Below are positions 1-8,496 of a stretch of 64,000 nt of DNA, piece by piece. Each line of letters begins with the position of its first letter. Position 1 is the first letter of the stretch. The position numbers and the translations under genes are program-made. Source of the stretch: Pseudomonas alliivorans. Lineage in GTDB: Bacteria > Pseudomonadota > Gammaproteobacteria > Pseudomonadales > Pseudomonadaceae. The notes beneath the pieces are model-generated. The model was not told where the DNA came from and did not search any database. It saw only the letters and a program-made list of their open reading frames with translations. The stretch lies in the NCBI RefSeq assembly GCF_017826695.1, contig NZ_JAFFZW010000008.1:202936-266935 (forward strand). The letters are read 5' to 3'.

Positions 1-395
1 GCACCGCCCTGCGACTCGGCGGCCTGGGCATAGCCCTTGATCGCATCGACATTGAGGGTGCTGACATCAATGTTCATGCCCTCGCCCGGTTTCATCAGGT
101 TGACGACTACCAGTCCGATGACCAGCGCCAGTGTCGAAACGATCTCGAAATACAGGAGCGCCTTGCCGCCCGTGCGGCCCACTTCCCTGATGCTCCCCAT
201 CCTGGCAATGCCAACGACGACCGTGCCGAAAATGATCGGCGCGAGCAGCATCTTGATGAGCTTGATGAACCCGTCGGCCAGTGGCTGGAGCCTGGCGCCG
301 ATGTCGGGTATCAGGTAGCCGATAAGACCGCCGATGACGATGCCTATCAAAACCTGGACGTACAGAAGCTTGTACCAGCGTGTGGCTGTGTTCAT
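1..395 (-). CDS. dctA: DctA-type dicarboxylate/cation symporter, N-terminal part (gene runs off the window)
   Basis: Only the first 131 or so residues are present; the 3' part lies beyond base 1. The protein begins MNTATRWYKLLYVQVLIG and continues with hydrophobic helices and the segment KLIKMLLAPIIFGTVVVGIA, typical of DAACS (SLC1-like) proton or sodium/dicarboxylate symporters such as DctA. It would import C4-dicarboxylates across the inner membrane. It lies 77 bases downstream of the tartrate dehydratase on the same strand, so the natural inference is uptake of tartrate or a related C4 acid. An aspartate/glutamate carrier (GltP) is the main alternative, since the substrate-selective C-terminal half is not visible. 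Confidence 0.85.
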   Translation of the reverse strand, partial: MNTATRWYKLLYVQVLIGIVIGGLIGYLIPDIGARLQPLADGFIKLIKMLLAPIIFGTVVVGIARMGSIREVGRTGGKALLYFEIVSTLALVIGLVVVNLMKPGEGMNIDVSTLNVDAIKGYAQAAESQGG

Positions 396-431
396 GGCTG
401 TACCTCAGTGTTGTTTTTGTATGAGGACAAG

Positions 432-456
432 CGCGGCCCTGTCGTGAAGGGCCGCG
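432..456 (-). other. intercistronic GC-rich hairpin between tartrate dehydratase and dctA
   Basis: The arms CGCGGCCCT and AGGGCCGCG form a 9-bp perfect stem with a 7-base loop. No U-tract follows on the minus strand, so it is more likely an mRNA-stabilising or attenuating hairpin between two cotranscribed genes than a full intrinsic terminator. Confidence 0.45.
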
Positions 457-472
457 TCATGACGAAAACCGG

Positions 473-1642
473 TCAGCCTTCGCCGAGTTCCCGCATTACT
501 TTGTAGAGCTCGGACTTAGCCTCGAAGCCGACGCCTGGAATATCCGGCAGGCCTACGTAACCGTTCTCGACGCGAATCCCGTCGGCAAAGCCGCCGAACG
601 GCTGGAACACATCCGGATAAGACTCATTGCCGCCCAGGTGCAGGCCCGCTGCGATGTTCAGGGACATCTGGTGACCGCCATGCGGAACGACACGGCGCGA
701 TGACCAGCCCAGCTCCTCCATGACGTCCAGGGTGCGCATGTACTCCACCAGGCCGTACGACAGCGCGCAGTCGAACTGCACGTAGTCGCGATCAGGGCGC
801 ATGCCGCCATGACGCAGCAGGTTGCGGGCGTCCTGATGAGAGAACAGGTTTTCACCGGTCGCCATCGGCAGTTCATAGTGGTTGGCAAGCTCGGCCTGCA
901 GCGCGTAATCCAGCGGGTCACCCACTTCTTCGTACCAGAACAGGTTGTACTTCTTGATGGCTTCGGCGTACGCAATGGCGGTCCTGATGTCGAAGCGACC
1001 GTTGGCATCGACCGCCAGTCGACGACCGTCACCAACCACTTCCAGCACCGCCTCGATGCGACGAATGTCCTCATCAAGCGGCACGGCACCGATCTTCATT
1101 TTTACGACGTCGTAGCCGCGATCCAGGTAGCTCTGCATCTCGGCCTTGAGTTTGGTCTGGTCCTTGCCTGGATAGTAATAACCACCTGCCGCGTAGACCC
1201 AGACCTTGTCGTCGGCGACGCCATCGCGATAGCGGTCAGCCAGCAGGCGATACAGCGGCTTGCCTTCGATCTTGGCAACGGCGTCCCAGACCGCCATGTC
1301 GATGGTGCCCACGGCCACGGAGCGCTCGCCATGCCCGCCTGGTTTTTCATTCGTCATCAGGGTTTTCCAGATGGCAAAAGGGTCGAGGTTGTCGCGCTCT
1401 TTATCGACCAGCGTCTCGGGATCCGCCTCGCTGATACGGGCCAGGAAACGGTCGCGCATCAACGCACCCTGCCCATAGCGACCATTGGAGTTGAAGCCGT
1501 AACCAATCACCGGTTTGCCATCACGAATCACGTCAGTGATGACCGCGACAACCGAGCATGTCATCTTGGAAAAATCGATGTAGGCATTGGCAATGGGTGA
1601 TGCGATGGAAACCGTTTTTTCACGAATTTCGACGATGCGCAT
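473..1642 (-). CDS. tarD: D(-)-tartrate dehydratase (enolase superfamily)
   Basis: This 389-residue mandelate-racemase/enolase-superfamily protein should dehydrate D-tartrate to oxaloacetate in the cytoplasm using Mg2+. The active site is readable: KMK at 181-183, metal ligands D212 (VDANG), E238 (WYEE) and E264 (TGEN), and H321 in VPHGGH. From memory, the characterised Bradyrhizobium TarD has 389 residues and uses K184, D213, E239, E265 and H322, so every catalytic residue is offset by just one. The neighbours are a dicarboxylate carrier downstream and a divergent LysR regulator, which fits an acid-inducible catabolic unit. A related acid-sugar dehydratase is possible but less likely. Confidence 0.85.
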   Translation of the reverse strand: MRIVEIREKTVSIASPIANAYIDFSKMTCSVVAVITDVIRDGKPVIGYGFNSNGRYGQGALMRDRFLARISEADPETLVDKERDNLDPFAIWKTLMTNEKPGGHGERSVAVGTIDMAVWDAVAKIEGKPLYRLLADRYRDGVADDKVWVYAAGGYYYPGKDQTKLKAEMQSYLDRGYDVVKMKIGAVPLDEDIRRIEAVLEVVGDGRRLAVDANGRFDIRTAIAYAEAIKKYNLFWYEEVGDPLDYALQAELANHYELPMATGENLFSHQDARNLLRHGGMRPDRDYVQFDCALSYGLVEYMRTLDVMEELGWSSRRVVPHGGHQMSLNIAAGLHLGGNESYPDVFQPFGGFADGIRVENGYVGLPDIPGVGFEAKSELYKVMRELGEG

Positions 1643-1767
1643 GGGGAAGCGTCCTCTCTGATTGTTATCCCCGGAACCCCGGGTTGGTACGCCCGGACTG
1701 TAGGGCTGGACGCGAAATCGGGGCCAATGCTATTAATGCAGCACCCTATGTGTACAAGGCATCACCC

Positions 1768-2634
1768 ATGGAACTCGTGTGGCTGGAGGACTTCAACGCC
1801 CTTGCCGAGAGCGGAAATTTCTCACGTGCCGCCGATGCGCGGCATGTCACCCAGCCCGCGTTCAGCCGACGGATCAGGGCGCTGGAAAGCTGGGTTGGCG
1901 TCGAGTTGTTCGAACGCACGGCCCAGGGCGCGACGCTGACCGAAGCGGGTCAGAGCATGCTGGACAACGCCCGCGAACTGACGCGAAGGCTCTACCAGAT
2001 GCGCGCGGAGGTTAAGGAAGTCGCAGGCAAAGCCACCCGGACACTGCACTTTGCCGCCACGCACTCGCTGTCGTTCACCTTTTTCCCGGCCTGGATCAGA
2101 CAAGTGGAAGACGGGGCGCCGATTGAAGGCATCAGGCTTCACTCCGACAACATGGCCGCGTGTGAGCAATTGCTGCTCAACGGCGAGGTGCAGTTCCTGA
2201 TCTGCCATCAGTACCCCAACGTATTGCCCCGGTTCGACAGCAAGCAGTTCGAAAGCAAGGTGATCGGTTCCGATGCCCTGCTCGCCTTGCAATCCCCCGA
2301 GCTGAAGCCGGGCGAGCCTGTGCCTTTTCTGTCCTACACGGCAGAGTCGGGCCTGGGGCGGATCATCGCCTCATACTTGCAGAACAACCCCGGTCACCCT
2401 GACCTGGAAACCGTTTTCAGCTCGCATTTGGCGGCCGTGCTGCTGTCGATGGCGCTACAGGCCAAGGGTGTTGCCTGGCTGCCTCTAAGTCTCGCGACAC
2501 CTGAGTTGGCGTCGGGGCGTCTGACACAGAGCTCGATAGCCCTGCCAGACATCCAGACCGAAATCCGGATCTTCAGGGCATCGATTCCCCTGGGGGATTT
2601 TGCAGAGAAGTTCTGGGCGGGGCTTCAGGATTGA
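1768..2634 (+). CDS. LysR-family transcriptional regulator of the tartrate genes
   Basis: The 288-residue protein starts MELVWLEDFNALAESGNFS. An N-terminal winged helix-turn-helix (about 1-60, with VTQPAFSRRIRALE as recognition region) is followed by a LysR substrate-binding domain. The ATG at 1768 is chosen because the LysR HTH begins immediately after it; the reading frame is open further upstream, but that part would be non-homologous. It is divergent from the tartrate dehydratase across 125 bases, the usual arrangement for a LysR activator and its target. The inducer is inferred to be tartrate or a related acid and is not shown by the sequence. Confidence 0.85.
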   Translation: MELVWLEDFNALAESGNFSRAADARHVTQPAFSRRIRALESWVGVELFERTAQGATLTEAGQSMLDNARELTRRLYQMRAEVKEVAGKATRTLHFAATHSLSFTFFPAWIRQVEDGAPIEGIRLHSDNMAACEQLLLNGEVQFLICHQYPNVLPRFDSKQFESKVIGSDALLALQSPELKPGEPVPFLSYTAESGLGRIIASYLQNNPGHPDLETVFSSHLAAVLLSMALQAKGVAWLPLSLATPELASGRLTQSSIALPDIQTEIRIFRASIPLGDFAEKFWAGLQD

Positions 2635-2700
2635 TCGGGCGAGCCACACCGAAGAACCCGCACGTCACTGAAGAAAGACGAAACCTGTGAGAGGCCCCGG

Positions 2701-3354
2701 TCACGACCACTCCAGCACCGGCCAGCCGTGCTCCTGCGCATACGCCCGCAGCGTCGGGTCCGGGTTCACGGTCATGGGGTTGTCGACCAGCTTCAGCAGC
2801 GGAAGGTCGTTCCTGGAGTCCGAGTAAAAGAATGCGCCTTCAAGCATTTCGTCCTGTGCTCTGAGCCACTCGCTCAGGCGCAGCACCTTGCCTTCGCGGT
2901 AAGTCAGGATTCCCTCGGTGAGACCGGTGAACTGACCGTCCTCCACTTCCAGATCGATGGCCAATACCTCGTCGATACCCAGATGCGCGGCAACAGGCGA
3001 GACGATATGCAAGCCTGTCGCTGAAATGACCAATAGCCGGTCACCCGCCGCCTTATGCCTGGTGATGGCCTGACGGGCCTCCTGATACACAAGCGGCTCG
3101 ATGACGGCCTCGATGAAGTGCGCGACGGCCTCGGCCACCTCCTCCACAGTACGCCCGGCCATTGGTGCGAGGCTGAACGCCATGTATTCCTCCATGGCCA
3201 GTTTGCCTTGGCTGTAGGCGTTCATCAGTTCCTGGTCGAGGCTGAGAAACGCTTCGTCCTCCACCCAACCCAGCCGCACCATTTCCCGGCTCCAGAGGCT
3301 GGCACTGTCGCCATGAATCAAGGTGTCATCCAGATCAAAAATCGCTAAAGCCAT
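2701..3354 (-). CDS. HAD-IB family phosphatase (SerB-like)
   Basis: This 217-residue haloacid-dehalogenase-fold phosphatase has the subfamily IB layout. Motif I is FDLDDTL with the nucleophile D7 and acid D9, motif II is VISAT, and motif IV is YSDSRNDLPLL near the C terminus. A helical cap lies between motifs I and II. The family dephosphorylates small phosphomonoesters such as phosphoserine. The gene is 63 bases downstream of the symporter gene and could be the last gene of the amidase/kinase operon, although a GC hairpin separates them. It converges with the LysR gene. Substrate unknown. Confidence 0.8.
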   Translation of the reverse strand: MALAIFDLDDTLIHGDSASLWSREMVRLGWVEDEAFLSLDQELMNAYSQGKLAMEEYMAFSLAPMAGRTVEEVAEAVAHFIEAVIEPLVYQEARQAITRHKAAGDRLLVISATGLHIVSPVAAHLGIDEVLAIDLEVEDGQFTGLTEGILTYREGKVLRLSEWLRAQDEMLEGAFFYSDSRNDLPLLKLVDNPMTVNPDPTLRAYAQEHGWPVLEWS

Positions 3355-3389
3355 CGGGGTCTTCTCAACAGTTGAACTGCGCTGAACGA

Positions 3390-3410
3390 GCGCGCCCGAA
3401 ACGGGCGCGC
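3390..3410 (-). other. strong GC hairpin between the symporter and the HAD phosphatase genes
   Basis: GCGCGCCCG and CGGGCGCGC form a 9-bp perfect stem with a three-base loop. It lacks a clear U-run on the minus strand. It may be a weak terminator or an intercistronic stabilising hairpin. Confidence 0.45.
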
Positions 3411-3417
3411 GCCTGTA

Positions 3418-4947
3418 TCAATTCATGGCCGGAAAGGCGTTGATCGCCCTGGGAGCTGGCGCTGCAATCGCGAACAGATCATCGACCCGCTTCACTTCAG
3501 CGGCACTGGGCTTGATGGCGAATGCACACGCGACGAAAATCAATGCGTTGAAGATCAGCCCGATGATCCCGCTGGTCAGGGAACCCAATTGTGGGATGTC
3601 GTCCGGGTAAATCGTCGTCAGCACGATGGCCACGAAGATGCCCACGAGCATGCCGGCAATCGCGCCCTGTTTATTGCCTCGGCGGGAGAAGATGCCGAAG
3701 AACAGCGGCACGGCCAACTGGATGATGCCCTGATAGGAAATCTGCGCCAGCAACTGAAGTCGGGCGTAGTCGAAGGTCAGGTAGGCCAATACCGACGCAG
3801 CACTGATGAACACCACCATGCCCACCTTGGCGAGAATGGTCTTCTGCCGGTCGGTTCGTGGTTTGTTCCAGGTCGCCAGGTCATTGGCGAACTGCGTGCC
3901 GCAGACTTGTACGCAGCCATCCACATGGCCGATGCTGGCGGCCAGCACGATCACGATGGCGACCGCCAACAGCCACGGCCCGCCAATGTCGAACAGCGAC
4001 AGGAACCAGCCATGCTGTGGATGCGCGGCGACATTCGGGTCCTGACTGATCGCGGCGGCGAACAGCATCAGAATCCCGTAGAAGCCTGCGACCAGCAGAA
4101 TGGTGACCAGCGTGCCCTTTTTCACAGACCGCACGCCGCTGGCGGTGTAGATACGCTGGAAGCTCATCGGCCAGCACATCGAACCGATCACGCCAGTGAA
4201 GATCAGGCTGAACATGTAAAGCGGGCCGTAGGTGCTGCCTGCGCCGCCCGGAATCACCAGCATGCTGGCGGGCAATTGCGCAAGGTTGGAAAACGACGCC
4301 TGATCACCGAACAGCAGCAGAACGCAAAGCGCGGCGCAGAGTACGTAAGCGATCAGCCCCTGATACATGTCGGTCATGATCAGCCCGCGCATGCCCATGC
4401 TCACGGTCCAGTACTGCCGAATCAGGATCACCACGACGCCGACCGTCAGGCAGGTCGTCACGCCCCAGCGCCCGAAGCTGGCGAACTGAAACAGTGTGGC
4501 CAGCGCCTGAATGCCCATCACCACCCACGGGAACACCGAGATGATGCCGATGATCGAGGCGATGCGTTTCACCGCCGGGCTGTCGAAGCGCATGCCCAGC
4601 AGATCGGGCTGTGTGGTGAGGTTGAAGCGTTTGCCCCAGGTCCAGGCGCGGTTGGCCATCAGGTACATGGCGGTGACCCCGAGGGTCGCATACACCATGC
4701 CGTAAAAGCCCAGCGCACCGCCCACCGAAAGGGCGAAGAACGCCGTGAACGTTGCGCCAGGCCACCACGAATTGGTGTAGCACATGGCGATGTACCACGG
4801 CCCGTAGGAACGGCCGCCCACCGCGTAGTCGGAAAACGAGTCACTCTTGCGATTGGTGGCGTACAGCACGCCGATCATCCCGGCCAGAAACAGGCTGATG
4901 AGCCCGAAGGTTATGTACAGATCCGAATTGACGAGTGTGCTGATCAT
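3418..4947 (-). CDS. sodium:solute symporter (SSS family)
   Basis: This 509-residue polytopic membrane protein has about 13 hydrophobic helices and features of the SSS/SLC5 family: DYAVGGRSYGPWYIA after helix 1, then NRAWTWGKRFNLTTQPDLLGMRF. SSS carriers couple sodium entry to uptake of a small organic solute. Its ATG overlaps the stop of the upstream DUF3311 gene by four bases (ATGA), so the two are translationally coupled. DUF3311 proteins habitually pair with SSS carriers of this type. The substrate should match the enzymes of the operon (amide or carbamoyl compounds, hydroxylated and kinase-activated) but is not known. Confidence 0.88.
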   Translation of the reverse strand: MISTLVNSDLYITFGLISLFLAGMIGVLYATNRKSDSFSDYAVGGRSYGPWYIAMCYTNSWWPGATFTAFFALSVGGALGFYGMVYATLGVTAMYLMANRAWTWGKRFNLTTQPDLLGMRFDSPAVKRIASIIGIISVFPWVVMGIQALATLFQFASFGRWGVTTCLTVGVVVILIRQYWTVSMGMRGLIMTDMYQGLIAYVLCAALCVLLLFGDQASFSNLAQLPASMLVIPGGAGSTYGPLYMFSLIFTGVIGSMCWPMSFQRIYTASGVRSVKKGTLVTILLVAGFYGILMLFAAAISQDPNVAAHPQHGWFLSLFDIGGPWLLAVAIVIVLAASIGHVDGCVQVCGTQFANDLATWNKPRTDRQKTILAKVGMVVFISAASVLAYLTFDYARLQLLAQISYQGIIQLAVPLFFGIFSRRGNKQGAIAGMLVGIFVAIVLTTIYPDDIPQLGSLTSGIIGLIFNALIFVACAFAIKPSAAEVKRVDDLFAIAAPAPRAINAFPAMN

Positions 4948-5201
4948 TGTGCGTCCCCGTCTTCAGGAATCTCGCCACTGGCGGACTCGACCATATAAAG
5001 CACCCAAAGGCCGAGCCCCATCAGCGCCGCGTTCAGAATCCAGTAAAAGATCGGCAACGGAATACCCAGCACGATGACCGTACTGCCACTGACCTGAAGA
5101 TAAAACGGCGGGAACAGCGCCATCATCAACAAGGCAAAAAAGTACACGCCGAACACGAGCGTTTTCACACGCCCAGGCTGCGCAATCGAAACAGTCGTCA
5201 T
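4944..5201 (-). CDS. DUF3311 small membrane subunit of the SSS symporter
   Basis: This 85-residue protein has two predicted transmembrane helices (about 15-35 and 45-70) and a charged acidic C terminus. It matches the short DUF3311 membrane proteins encoded immediately before SSS symporters. It overlaps the symporter start by four bases. It is presumably an accessory or stabilising subunit; no catalytic motif is expected. It lies 116 bases downstream of the kinase genes on the same strand. Confidence 0.8.
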   Translation of the reverse strand: MTTVSIAQPGRVKTLVFGVYFFALLMMALFPPFYLQVSGSTVIVLGIPLPIFYWILNAALMGLGLWVLYMVESASGEIPEDGDAQ

Positions 5202-5317
5202 GGAAGACTCCTTGAATTTTGGATCTTGCGATTAATCGATCAAGTAAAACTCAAGCAGTAGAAGAGTTGCCGCCGATAGCCCGATCTTGTGGTTGTCGGG
5301 TCTTGTAATACGCAGGT

Positions 5318-6253
5318 TCAGACCTGTCTGAGCCAGGTTTCCCAGCGCGGATCGTTGATTGCGTTGCGCGCCCTCATTTGTTTCCAGGCACCGTATTTGT
5401 AGAAGTCGAAGTCCAGTTGCGACACGGCATGCTGCACCATTGCCCAGGTCGACCATTTGATATCCGCCAGCGCTTTATTGACCTTGATCCGGGCCAGCGT
5501 CCGGGTGTCGACGCGGCCGAAATAGTCTTCGACCAATTCAAGTTCCACCTCGTCGGTGAAGAACATTTCGCCAAACCAGAGCGCCAACTCGTAGTGCCGA
5601 TCGTTATTGGACGCGTATTCGAAATCGACCAGCCTGACGTGCTGCCGGTCGTTGAGCATGAAGTTACCGGCCAGCGTGTCATTCATGCACGGCGCCAGAT
5701 CGATGCCTGAGGCCTGCAATGCAGATTTCGCCCTCTCGTATTGCAGGGATAACCAGGCACCGTCCTGGGGTTTCAAGGCGTTGAGTTCAGCCACCTGAGT
5801 CTGGTGTTCGGCAATCATGTCGAACACCGTCTTGGTCTGACACAGCAGCGCCTGATCATTGAATGCCTTGAGCCCGAGCAGTGCGTTATGGCGTACATCA
5901 CGCTGCAGAAAATCGAGGTTCGACGACGCCCGCCAGCCTTCCATGAACTCGAACACTTCGACGCCGAACTCTTCCAGAAACGCAAACACCGGCGCGCCGT
6001 ATCCTGTCGCCGCTGCGGCGACACTGGCGTCGTGAGCCGTGCGGCGATCAATGAACATCTCGGTCCCGGCACCCGGAATCTTGAAGAAATACGCGGTATC
6101 GGCGCCCTCGACTTCGACACGCCAGTTGGTGTTGGAAATGCCGCCGCTGACCGGCCTGTACGTGATCCGCTTGCCGCGCCACTGGCTGATGCTGGACACC
6201 GCCGCTTCAAGTTGCTGTTCATGAATATTCATGGCCTCTCCCAACACGTTCAT
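5318..6253 (-). CDS. choline-kinase/APH-fold phosphotransferase (first of a pair)
   Basis: The 311-residue protein has the eukaryotic-like kinase fold of the choline/ethanolamine kinase and aminoglycoside phosphotransferase group. The catalytic loop reads CMNDTLAGNFML, with the usual His replaced by Met but Asp and Asn kept, and the metal site is VDFEYA. An N-terminal glycine-rich segment SGGISNTNW forms the nucleotide loop. It should transfer phosphate from ATP to a hydroxyl group of a small molecule. The first ATG overlaps the upstream kinase stop by four bases; an internal ATG at residue 8 is the alternative start. The tandem arrangement with a second kinase suggests paired or complementary activities. 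Confidence 0.82.
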   Translation of the reverse strand: MNVLGEAMNIHEQQLEAAVSSISQWRGKRITYRPVSGGISNTNWRVEVEGADTAYFFKIPGAGTEMFIDRRTAHDASVAAAATGYGAPVFAFLEEFGVEVFEFMEGWRASSNLDFLQRDVRHNALLGLKAFNDQALLCQTKTVFDMIAEHQTQVAELNALKPQDGAWLSLQYERAKSALQASGIDLAPCMNDTLAGNFMLNDRQHVRLVDFEYASNNDRHYELALWFGEMFFTDEVELELVEDYFGRVDTRTLARIKVNKALADIKWSTWAMVQHAVSQLDFDFYKYGAWKQMRARNAINDPRWETWLRQV

Positions 6254-7206
6254 GCGCGCGACTCCTCAACCTGACGCAGCCAACTCTCCAGACGTGGATC
6301 CCGGGTGCTCTGCAAACAGCGCAAAAAGGTCCATTGCCCGAGCTTGGAAAACTCGAGCGACCGGGAAGACACCGTGCCCGCCCAAAACCCCCACAGCGTC
6401 CAGTACCAGTCGTTGATCAGCGCATACAGACGGCAGACGGCGTAATCCACTTCAAGGCATTCTCCTGCCCACGCTTCGATGCCTTCGCGCCACTGCGCCT
6501 CGAACGAAAACAGCTCGTTCAAGGTAATGGCGACGTCGTACCAGGCATCCATGCAACCGCCGTAATCAAAGTCGACCAGCTTCAGACTCCCGTCCCGCGC
6601 CACCATGACGTTGCTGGTAACGCCATCGCCGTGAATCGGCACCGCATGAAAAGGCCGGTTTTGCAGTGCATCCCAGGCCATGTTGACGCATCGGTCGATC
6701 CACGCGTGCTCTGGCGGCAACACAACCCGATCCCGCGTGCACAACACGCGCAGGCGTTGCAGATCATCCATCGGCGAGCGAATGGAATCCGGCACTGCGC
6801 CTGAATGAACCGTGCGTTTCAGATCCCATAACCGCTCAAGCCGCCCCGGCGCGATGAGCTCGTCCAGCCGGGCACAGCGCCAGTCTGTCGGACTCAGCGA
6901 TTCGAAAATCAGCACGCCGCTGGCGCTGTCTGCACTGATCAGGCGAGGTGCTGCTCCGCTCAGACCGGCACACTCGCTGGCCTGCACACTGCGCTCGACA
7001 TCAATCAAGGGTGTCATGTCCGCCTGCAACACCTTTGCGTACCAGGCGGTCTGGCCGTCAGTGACGTGATAACCCAGCCACTCGGTGGCCAGCCTGGACG
7101 GCGAGGCAATGCCCGACGGTCCGTCCTGTACATTCAGGTTGTCGCCTAACCCCGCTTCCGATAATGCACTGTGAAGACGATCCAGCGGTGCGCGCTCTTT
7201 GAACAT
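6250..7206 (-). CDS. choline-kinase/APH-fold phosphotransferase (second of a pair)
   Basis: The 318-residue kinase-like protein carries an intact catalytic loop IHGDGVTSNVMV (Asp and Asn present) and the metal motif LVDFDYGG. It is only distantly similar to its partner by eye, so it is not a fresh duplication. It starts nine bases after the M20 hydrolase stop and overlaps the next kinase by four bases, placing it firmly inside the operon. The predicted reaction is ATP-dependent phosphorylation of a hydroxylated metabolite such as an amino alcohol. Antibiotic resistance is unlikely given the catabolic neighbours. Confidence 0.8.
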   Translation of the reverse strand: MFKERAPLDRLHSALSEAGLGDNLNVQDGPSGIASPSRLATEWLGYHVTDGQTAWYAKVLQADMTPLIDVERSVQASECAGLSGAAPRLISADSASGVLIFESLSPTDWRCARLDELIAPGRLERLWDLKRTVHSGAVPDSIRSPMDDLQRLRVLCTRDRVVLPPEHAWIDRCVNMAWDALQNRPFHAVPIHGDGVTSNVMVARDGSLKLVDFDYGGCMDAWYDVAITLNELFSFEAQWREGIEAWAGECLEVDYAVCRLYALINDWYWTLWGFWAGTVSSRSLEFSKLGQWTFLRCLQSTRDPRLESWLRQVEESRA

Positions 7207-7215
7207 GGTCTGCCC

Positions 7216-8496
7216 TCAGCGAAAGGAATCCGGCGCCGTGCAGGCGCGATGAAGCAAGGCAGTCAGCATTTTCAAACCGTTGTGCATGTCCTCGTCGCTG
7301 GTGTACTCGGCTTCGTTGTGCGAAAGGCCGTTACGACTGGGGATGAACAACAGGCAGACCGGGTATTTGCTGTTCATGCTGATCGCATCGTGACCGGCCA
7401 CGGTTGCGCTGTCGGTGATAGGCAGCCCCAATTCGTTCGCCACTGCATGTGCCAGTTCGGCGAAGCCGTCAGGAAGCACACCGGGAGCGCGCAGTACGCT
7501 GCTTTCGATTTCGAAACGGGTCTGGGTCCGGTCGGCGATCTCATGCAATGTGGCGTCCAGGCGCTCGGCAGCGGCACGCAGCAGTTCAGTGTCTCGCGAG
7601 CGATGTTCCGCCAGCAGCGACACGCGGGACGGCACCACGTTGGGCGAGTTCGGCCAGATTTCCACGCGGCCCACCGAACTGTGCATCTGCAACCCATGCA
7701 AGTCGGCTTCCGCACGAACCGCGACGATGGCATGTGCGGCAGCAAGCATTGCGTCGCGGCGCGCGGCCATGGGCGTTGGCCCGGTATGGTTCTGCTCGCC
7801 GTCGAAACGAATGCGTTGTTTCAACGCGGCCCAGGTTTCCCTGACAACACCGATCGCCAGCTTGCGGCTCTCCAGCGCGGTGCTCTGCTCGACATGAATT
7901 TCCACATAGCCCGCAATGTCGAGGTCGACCGGGCCGTTGCCCAGATAACCGATATCCTGCAAGGCCTGCCTGAGGCTGATGCCGTCGCCATCGCAACTGT
8001 TCCAGGCGTCCTCAAGACTCAGCGAGGCGGTGAACACGCCGCTGCCGATCAGGCTCGGCTGGAAGCGTGCGCCCTCTTCGTTGGTCCAGTTCACGACAGC
8101 AAGATTGCAGGCCGGCTTTTCTCCGCGCTCCCGCATCTGTCGCCCGAGGCTGGCAACCGCCACAGCACCGGCGAGTACGCCGTATACGCCATCGAATCGA
8201 CCGGCACTTGGCTGGCTGTCCAGGTGCGAACCGCACACCACATACGGCGCATGTGGGTCGAAGGTCATCAGGCCAAAAATATTGCCCACGGAGTCGATGC
8301 GAACCTCAAAGTCATGCGTTCTGAGCCAGTCGCAGAACAGGTCGCGAACCTGACCGTCCTCGACTGATGCAGCGAGCCGATGCAAACCACCCGCCGGTGT
8401 CGCACCAATGGCCGAGCTCTCTGCGAACAGCGCTTCGAACCGGGCATGGTCGGCTGCATCTGGCGTCAGCAAGTCATGCGTACAGGATGTCGACAT
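7216..8496 (-). CDS. Zn-dependent M20-family amidohydrolase (N-carbamoyl-L-amino acid hydrolase / allantoate amidohydrolase type)
   Basis: About 426 residues. Metal ligands of the M20 carbamoylase family are visible: H91 in GSHLDSQ, D102 in GRFDGVYG, E140-E141 in TNEEGARF, and a late His in SHNEAEYT. Members hydrolyse N-carbamoyl amino acids, allantoate or ureidoglycolate-like compounds, releasing ammonia and CO2. The start is set at the second of two adjacent ATG codons because GGAG lies seven bases before it; the longer upstream frame runs backwards over the DeoR gene. It overlaps that gene by about 23 bases. Substrate specificity cannot be told from sequence alone. Confidence 0.85.
   Translation of the reverse strand: MSTSCTHDLLTPDAADHARFEALFAESSAIGATPAGGLHRLAASVEDGQVRDLFCDWLRTHDFEVRIDSVGNIFGLMTFDPHAPYVVCGSHLDSQPSAGRFDGVYGVLAGAVAVASLGRQMRERGEKPACNLAVVNWTNEEGARFQPSLIGSGVFTASLSLEDAWNSCDGDGISLRQALQDIGYLGNGPVDLDIAGYVEIHVEQSTALESRKLAIGVVRETWAALKQRIRFDGEQNHTGPTPMAARRDAMLAAAHAIVAVRAEADLHGLQMHSSVGRVEIWPNSPNVVPSRVSLLAEHRSRDTELLRAAAERLDATLHEIADRTQTRFEIESSVLRAPGVLPDGFAELAHAVANELGLPITDSATVAGHDAISMNSKYPVCLLFIPSRNGLSHNEAEYTSDEDMHNGLKMLTALLHRACTAPDSFR

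Noticed and set aside
36..320. plus-strand open frame at the window start
   Set aside because: It is antisense to the clearly recognisable DctA-type N terminus.
3589..4998. 469-codon open frame antisense to the SSS symporter gene
   Set aside because: Composition of His, Gln and Asp repeats typical of an antisense shadow of membrane-protein codons.
5318..7206. aminoglycoside resistance genes
   Set aside because: Both kinases have the APH fold, but they lie within a catabolic operon with amidohydrolases and a symporter, so a metabolic substrate is more likely.
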